Assembly: GCA_019095985.1 (NCBI GenBank)
Contig: CM032666.1
Location: forward strand, 9,371,272-9,435,271
Direction: 5' to 3'
Length of the DNA: 64,000 nt
Origin: Streblospio benedicti
Lineage: Eukaryota; Annelida; Polychaeta; Spionida; Spionidae
Shown: piece after piece, positions 60,107 to 64,000 of the stretch
Numbering within the stretch: position 1 is the first letter of the stretch
Layout: every line of letters begins with the position of its first letter
Notes under the pieces: model-generated
Seen by the model: only the letters and a program-made list of their open reading frames with translations
What the model was told of the DNA's origin: nothing
Database searches by the model: none
Translations under genes and position numbers: made by a program

Positions 60107-63100
60107 CTAGACACGTACCCCCGCTCCAGATGACGGGCGTGACCGCCGGCCGACACCGGAGCCGGCACTGTTGCCTATGGACGACTCACTGTCCCAGCGC
60201 TCGAGCTCGTCACGCACCAGCTTCTCCATCTGCTCGCGCTTCTGGTTGTCGGGGGTGCCGTCGTTCTGAAAAGGACAGCCAAGAATCAAACACAGGCCTC
60301 AAATTTTTACATTGTGGTGTTCAATAATAGTACATTGTGAACATTATAATACCTTGTTAACGCTATGTTAGCTCACCAGTGTGTGTTATCATATATAATA
60401 ATGTCGAGTATATTTCTTTCTGTGGTTTCGATTTACGCTGTATAGACCTACATATTATTCTATGATACTTCTGATACTGTCTAGTCAGTAATACTGCGTT
60501 ATATATAATTTTGGGATACTGTTGAAAAGCCATATCATGTCAGACACTTTATGACATTTATACTGTATTACCATGCATCAAGGATAGTGTTCTAACGATA
60601 ACCGAGTATAACCATACATCTCAAACATTGTATTCTTTGTACTGTATAAACATCAATACTGCATAATCATACCTCTGTGATACTGTCGAGGATCTTGCTC
60701 ATGGTCTCGCGCCTCTTTGACTTGGCGCGCTCCATGGCCTCGAGCTTGACGAGGACCGCATCTATCTTGGACACGATGCTGCCGATGGAGTGCTCCATGC
60801 GGTCCACACGGCGGGACAGCACCATGAACTCATCGTAGGAAACACCTAAAGAATTGGTACACGTTTATGTCTAGATATTGGATGTTTGATTATTTGATGT
60901 ATATATATTTTAAATAATGGTTTTGTAAGTGATGCCAATGTTTTTGGTAGAGAGAACCGTGGCATCATCATTTGAGATGCTTACATAATAGTCTAGAATT
61001 TAGAATAATATGCAATTTGATGTTTTAGTTCTAAACAATGAATACTAGTAAACCATTTTGGGGCCACAGAAAATTGGACTTTTCATTATCATGATAATCG
61101 TTATGCAATGTTAATTTTTCCTCTTAAATTTGGGTCCACCAATGTAGTAAAATGTAATCGCACCATTGACATTGCGTCCGCGACGTTTGCCACTTTCCTC
61201 ATCATCACTTTCGTCAGCACTGTCGCCTTCGAAGCTGGCACGGGACTGAGACCTCTGTTTGCTTCCATCATCCTCAATGGCACCAATTTCTTTGTCCATC
61301 TCAGCCTGATTATTAAGAAAGGGTGTGTCAATCTTTGTGTTTGCCTAGTTTATTTAGATCTTCATTAACACAACACAACTGAAGCAATGTCATGTTTTAA
61401 AGCTTGTTAAAAATGACAAAATCACACCTCTAAGGTAAATAGGAAAATTGGATAGAGCAATACTCTTTCCCCCAGAAAACTCACTCTTTGGTCAACCAGG
61501 TCTTGCTGCATCTTCTTGACCTCTTCATCATCAAGGACACGGTCACCGTCAAGATCGTACTTAGCAAACACAGCTTCGATTTCAGCCTCTGCATAGCCGC
61601 GACTGGAAGTAGCAAGAAAAGACATCCCGATTTATATAGATAAAGTGGTCTGCCATTGAGAGTAGGTTGATATCTAAGAAAAACAGATGATCTTGTTAAT
61701 CAGTTGGTCATGGAAATGTATTGTTCTATTAACGAAAAAAAAAGTGAAATGTGACAAGAAGCCTACTTTATTGAACAAGTTTTCCTTGCAGTTGGTCGGT
61801 CATACATTTGATTATCTAATTAGACACGAATTTACAATGAGGTTGGAAGTAATAAGAACACTCTCCATTAATATATTATCTTGTTCAAGTTATTCAATTT
61901 AATACTGAAAGCAAACTATAGTCCCTTTGAATATATTGACAGTTGGGGATAAGGGCAATATTGATTGAGAGCTCAAAATGTGACCAACAATCGCATTTAC
62001 CTGCTTTTGAATATCGTATGAACTAAATAGCTCATACAGAAACATCTTAAACTCAACCCAACTCAATAATTTGACCTACGTTTTGAGGTTCTGGCGCCAT
62101 TCATCAAAGTCAACGTGCTTGTCATTGTTGAGATCAGCGGAGGCCAGGGCTTTCTGGATGTCCACGATTTTGTCGCGCTTCACGTTCAGTTTGTCCAGCA
62201 TCTTGTTGTAGCCCTGAAATCCGGAAAGAATATACACTTAACATACAATGTAGGACTAGCTTGGCAATTGCAACAATTTTATGGCTGTGTTGTTTGTATT
62301 TCCACGCCATCTATACGATACTGCCCCTGTGAAAAGCAATTATCATATATTTGACGTATTTTCTTGTAGCCCTTCAACTTTGAGATGTAACCCACTGCCT
62401 TGTTAATTATAATCATTATTTTGTAACCCTGAGCATTTCTAATGCAGAACCATCACTGAAAAAATATTTTAGCATACAAATTATATGTATTAAATCTATA
62501 TAGGTATGCTACTGAGTAAAATCTTGAGAGCAAGCTTTGAATTACGTCTGTAAACCACCACATTTACAAAATAACATCTACCAACATCTTAAGTAAGCAC
62601 CCACCTTCTTGAAGTAGTCGCCCATTTCAAACTCGTTCTTCTGGTTCTCCAGGTCAGCCTTAACCTCAGAGTAGGTGTCGTTGATGATGGCCAAGAACAT
62701 GTTGATCAGCACGAAGAACACGAAGAACACATACAGGATGAAGTAGGCCGGTCCGAGCACGCGGTTTGCCTCTTCCAGAGCGTGGAAGTCGAAGTCACCA
62801 AGGATGATACGGAACAGGGTGAAGCTGAAATCATAGAGGATGTAGATGTATGTTTGAAAATGATCTAAAGTATGGGGTAGAAAAGTGCAGATAAGAAAAG
62901 GCTATAGTATTTGACTTGCATACTGCTAATGTTTGTTAGTATGGGAAAAATGCGTTTTCAGTTCCGTACATGAGTACTGAAGCCTTAATTATTGTGCCGT
63001 TTTGTTGCCGTTTCTATTCTATTGCATTTTAATTATGACTAATTGATACCAGTAACACTGTTGTTTTGGACACAAAATCAACGGGTACTCACATGGAAGT

Positions 63101-63878
63101 TCCAAAGCTGCTGAAGTCCTGAACCTGAGTACCAAAGATGAGGTAACCGAGCTGAGCGAAGGCCAAGAAGATGATGAAGAACATGACGGCGAAACCGGCG
63201 AGATCCTTGGCGCAGGCGGCGAGGGTGGAGGACAGCTGGGTCATGGTCTTGTTGAAGCTGATGTACTTGAAGACTTTCACCCAGGCGAAGAACACCATGA
63301 TGGCCACCGTGCTGCTGTACATCACCTTCATGCGAGCAAGTGTTTGTGAATTGATTATGTTACAAGAGATTCATATATTTTTTTGGCTTGTTCCACCTTT
63401 TGAAAATTGTTTTCAAATTGGTGTTATTGGTTACTCAGAATTTGGTTTAATTTGTTCTAGAATTTCATAACTAATGTATTTGGAAGGCACAGTAAATGAG
63501 TGACATTGACTATTCCCAGTTGTCTATGTGGTCTACAACTCTTTTTTTGCACCAGCTAGTATGTCAATGTTTTAGTGTCTGAGGGTGGAGACAGCCCGAA
63601 TTAAACTTTGCCATGCCAAATCTTTTTCATGTTTTTGTCTTAAAAACAATATCTTAAAGGTAATAAAGTTATATGTTACTTATCCCCCATACCTCGCAGT
63701 AGCTGAGGAACTCGAAGTCTGGGTACTTGTTGGGGTTCTCGAGCAGGGTCTCCAGGAGGCTGGACACAGACATGAGGCGGTACAGACTGAAGGCTGCGCA
63801 GCACCAGGCCACCACAATGATGAAGATGTCCATGCAGTTCCACACGCCTTTGAAGTAGGACAGCTTGTGCTTCTTGAT
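60107..63878 (-). CDS. PKD2: Polycystin-2 (TRPP2 cation channel), C-terminal 454 residues, partial
   Basis: Exons on the minus strand: 63878-63693, 63325-63093, 62824-62605, 62213-62080, 61602-61485, 61305-61164, 60845-60673 and 60265-60107, all in phase. The 5' exons lie beyond the window. In order: S3 ([15 protein letters not shown]), S4-S5 ([40 protein letters not shown]), the pore with filter LGD in [11 protein letters not shown]6 ([20 protein letters not shown]), two EF-hand loops, an acidic Ser stretch ([12 protein letters not shown]), a coiled coil ([20 protein letters not shown]) and a C-terminus ending SSGAGVRV. Polycystin-2 is a calcium-regulated cation channel of primary cilia and the ER, usually partnered with a polycystin-1 protein. 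It aligns to vertebrate PKD2 nearly end to end with little gap. The acceptor at 63325 (GCATGAAG) has a poor pyrimidine tract but gives exact alignment. Confidence 0.97.
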
Positions 63879-64000
63879 CTGCAAATTAACATTTAGTGAT
63901 ATTAGTTATGAGAAATGTATTTGTTTGAAACATTAATTAAGAAAACTAAAAACAAAACCGGTACTAGGTGGAAAATAATGAGGATTCTTAAATTCATTTA

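Overview
The window looks like nuclear DNA from an invertebrate animal. It is AT-rich with GC-richer exons, GT-AG introns of 0.1-6 kb, only four confident genes in 64 kb, and many short inverted-repeat elements, LINE pieces and microsatellites. The proteins (fibrinogen-related lectin, Golgi glycosyltransferases, polycystin-2) are metazoan. I cannot fix the phylum; a marine spiralian or an invertebrate deuterostome would fit.

Layout. (1) 2163-8.6 kb, minus strand: a complete eight-exon secreted fibrinogen-related protein of 322 aa, with three DNA-transposon-type insertions in its introns. (2) 8.8-18.4 kb: no host gene recognised; tandem-repeat elements, MITEs, and a 2.7 kb DNA transposon with about 0.4 kb terminal inverted repeats that holds a decayed protein and a LINE fragment. 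(3) 18387-28828, minus strand: a five-exon type II membrane glycosyltransferase-like protein of 710 aa with two putative transferase domains, one lacking its usual acidic motif; its 5.8 kb intron holds a LINE 3' end and tandem repeats. (4) 28.8-38.3 kb: a divergent intergenic region with microsatellites, an E-box/ZNF143-like cluster, a palindrome and nested MITEs. (5) 38293-51245, plus strand: a complete nine-exon beta-1,4-glycosyltransferase whose donor-site residue predicts GalNAc transfer, with a long polar C-terminal tail. (6) 51.3-60.1 kb: no confident gene; two unexplained open frames and more repeats. (7) 60107 to the window end, minus strand: the last eight exons of polycystin-2 (PKD2), with pore, two EF-hands and coiled coil.

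Exon chains for all four genes were built by hand from the sequence, and every exon-exon phase agrees. Three of the four genes concern glycans: a lectin that would read them and two Golgi-type transferases, transcribed away from each other, that would build them. PKD2 is an unrelated ciliary/ER cation channel. No retroviral or other virus-derived element, CRISPR array or intact tRNA/rRNA gene was recognised.
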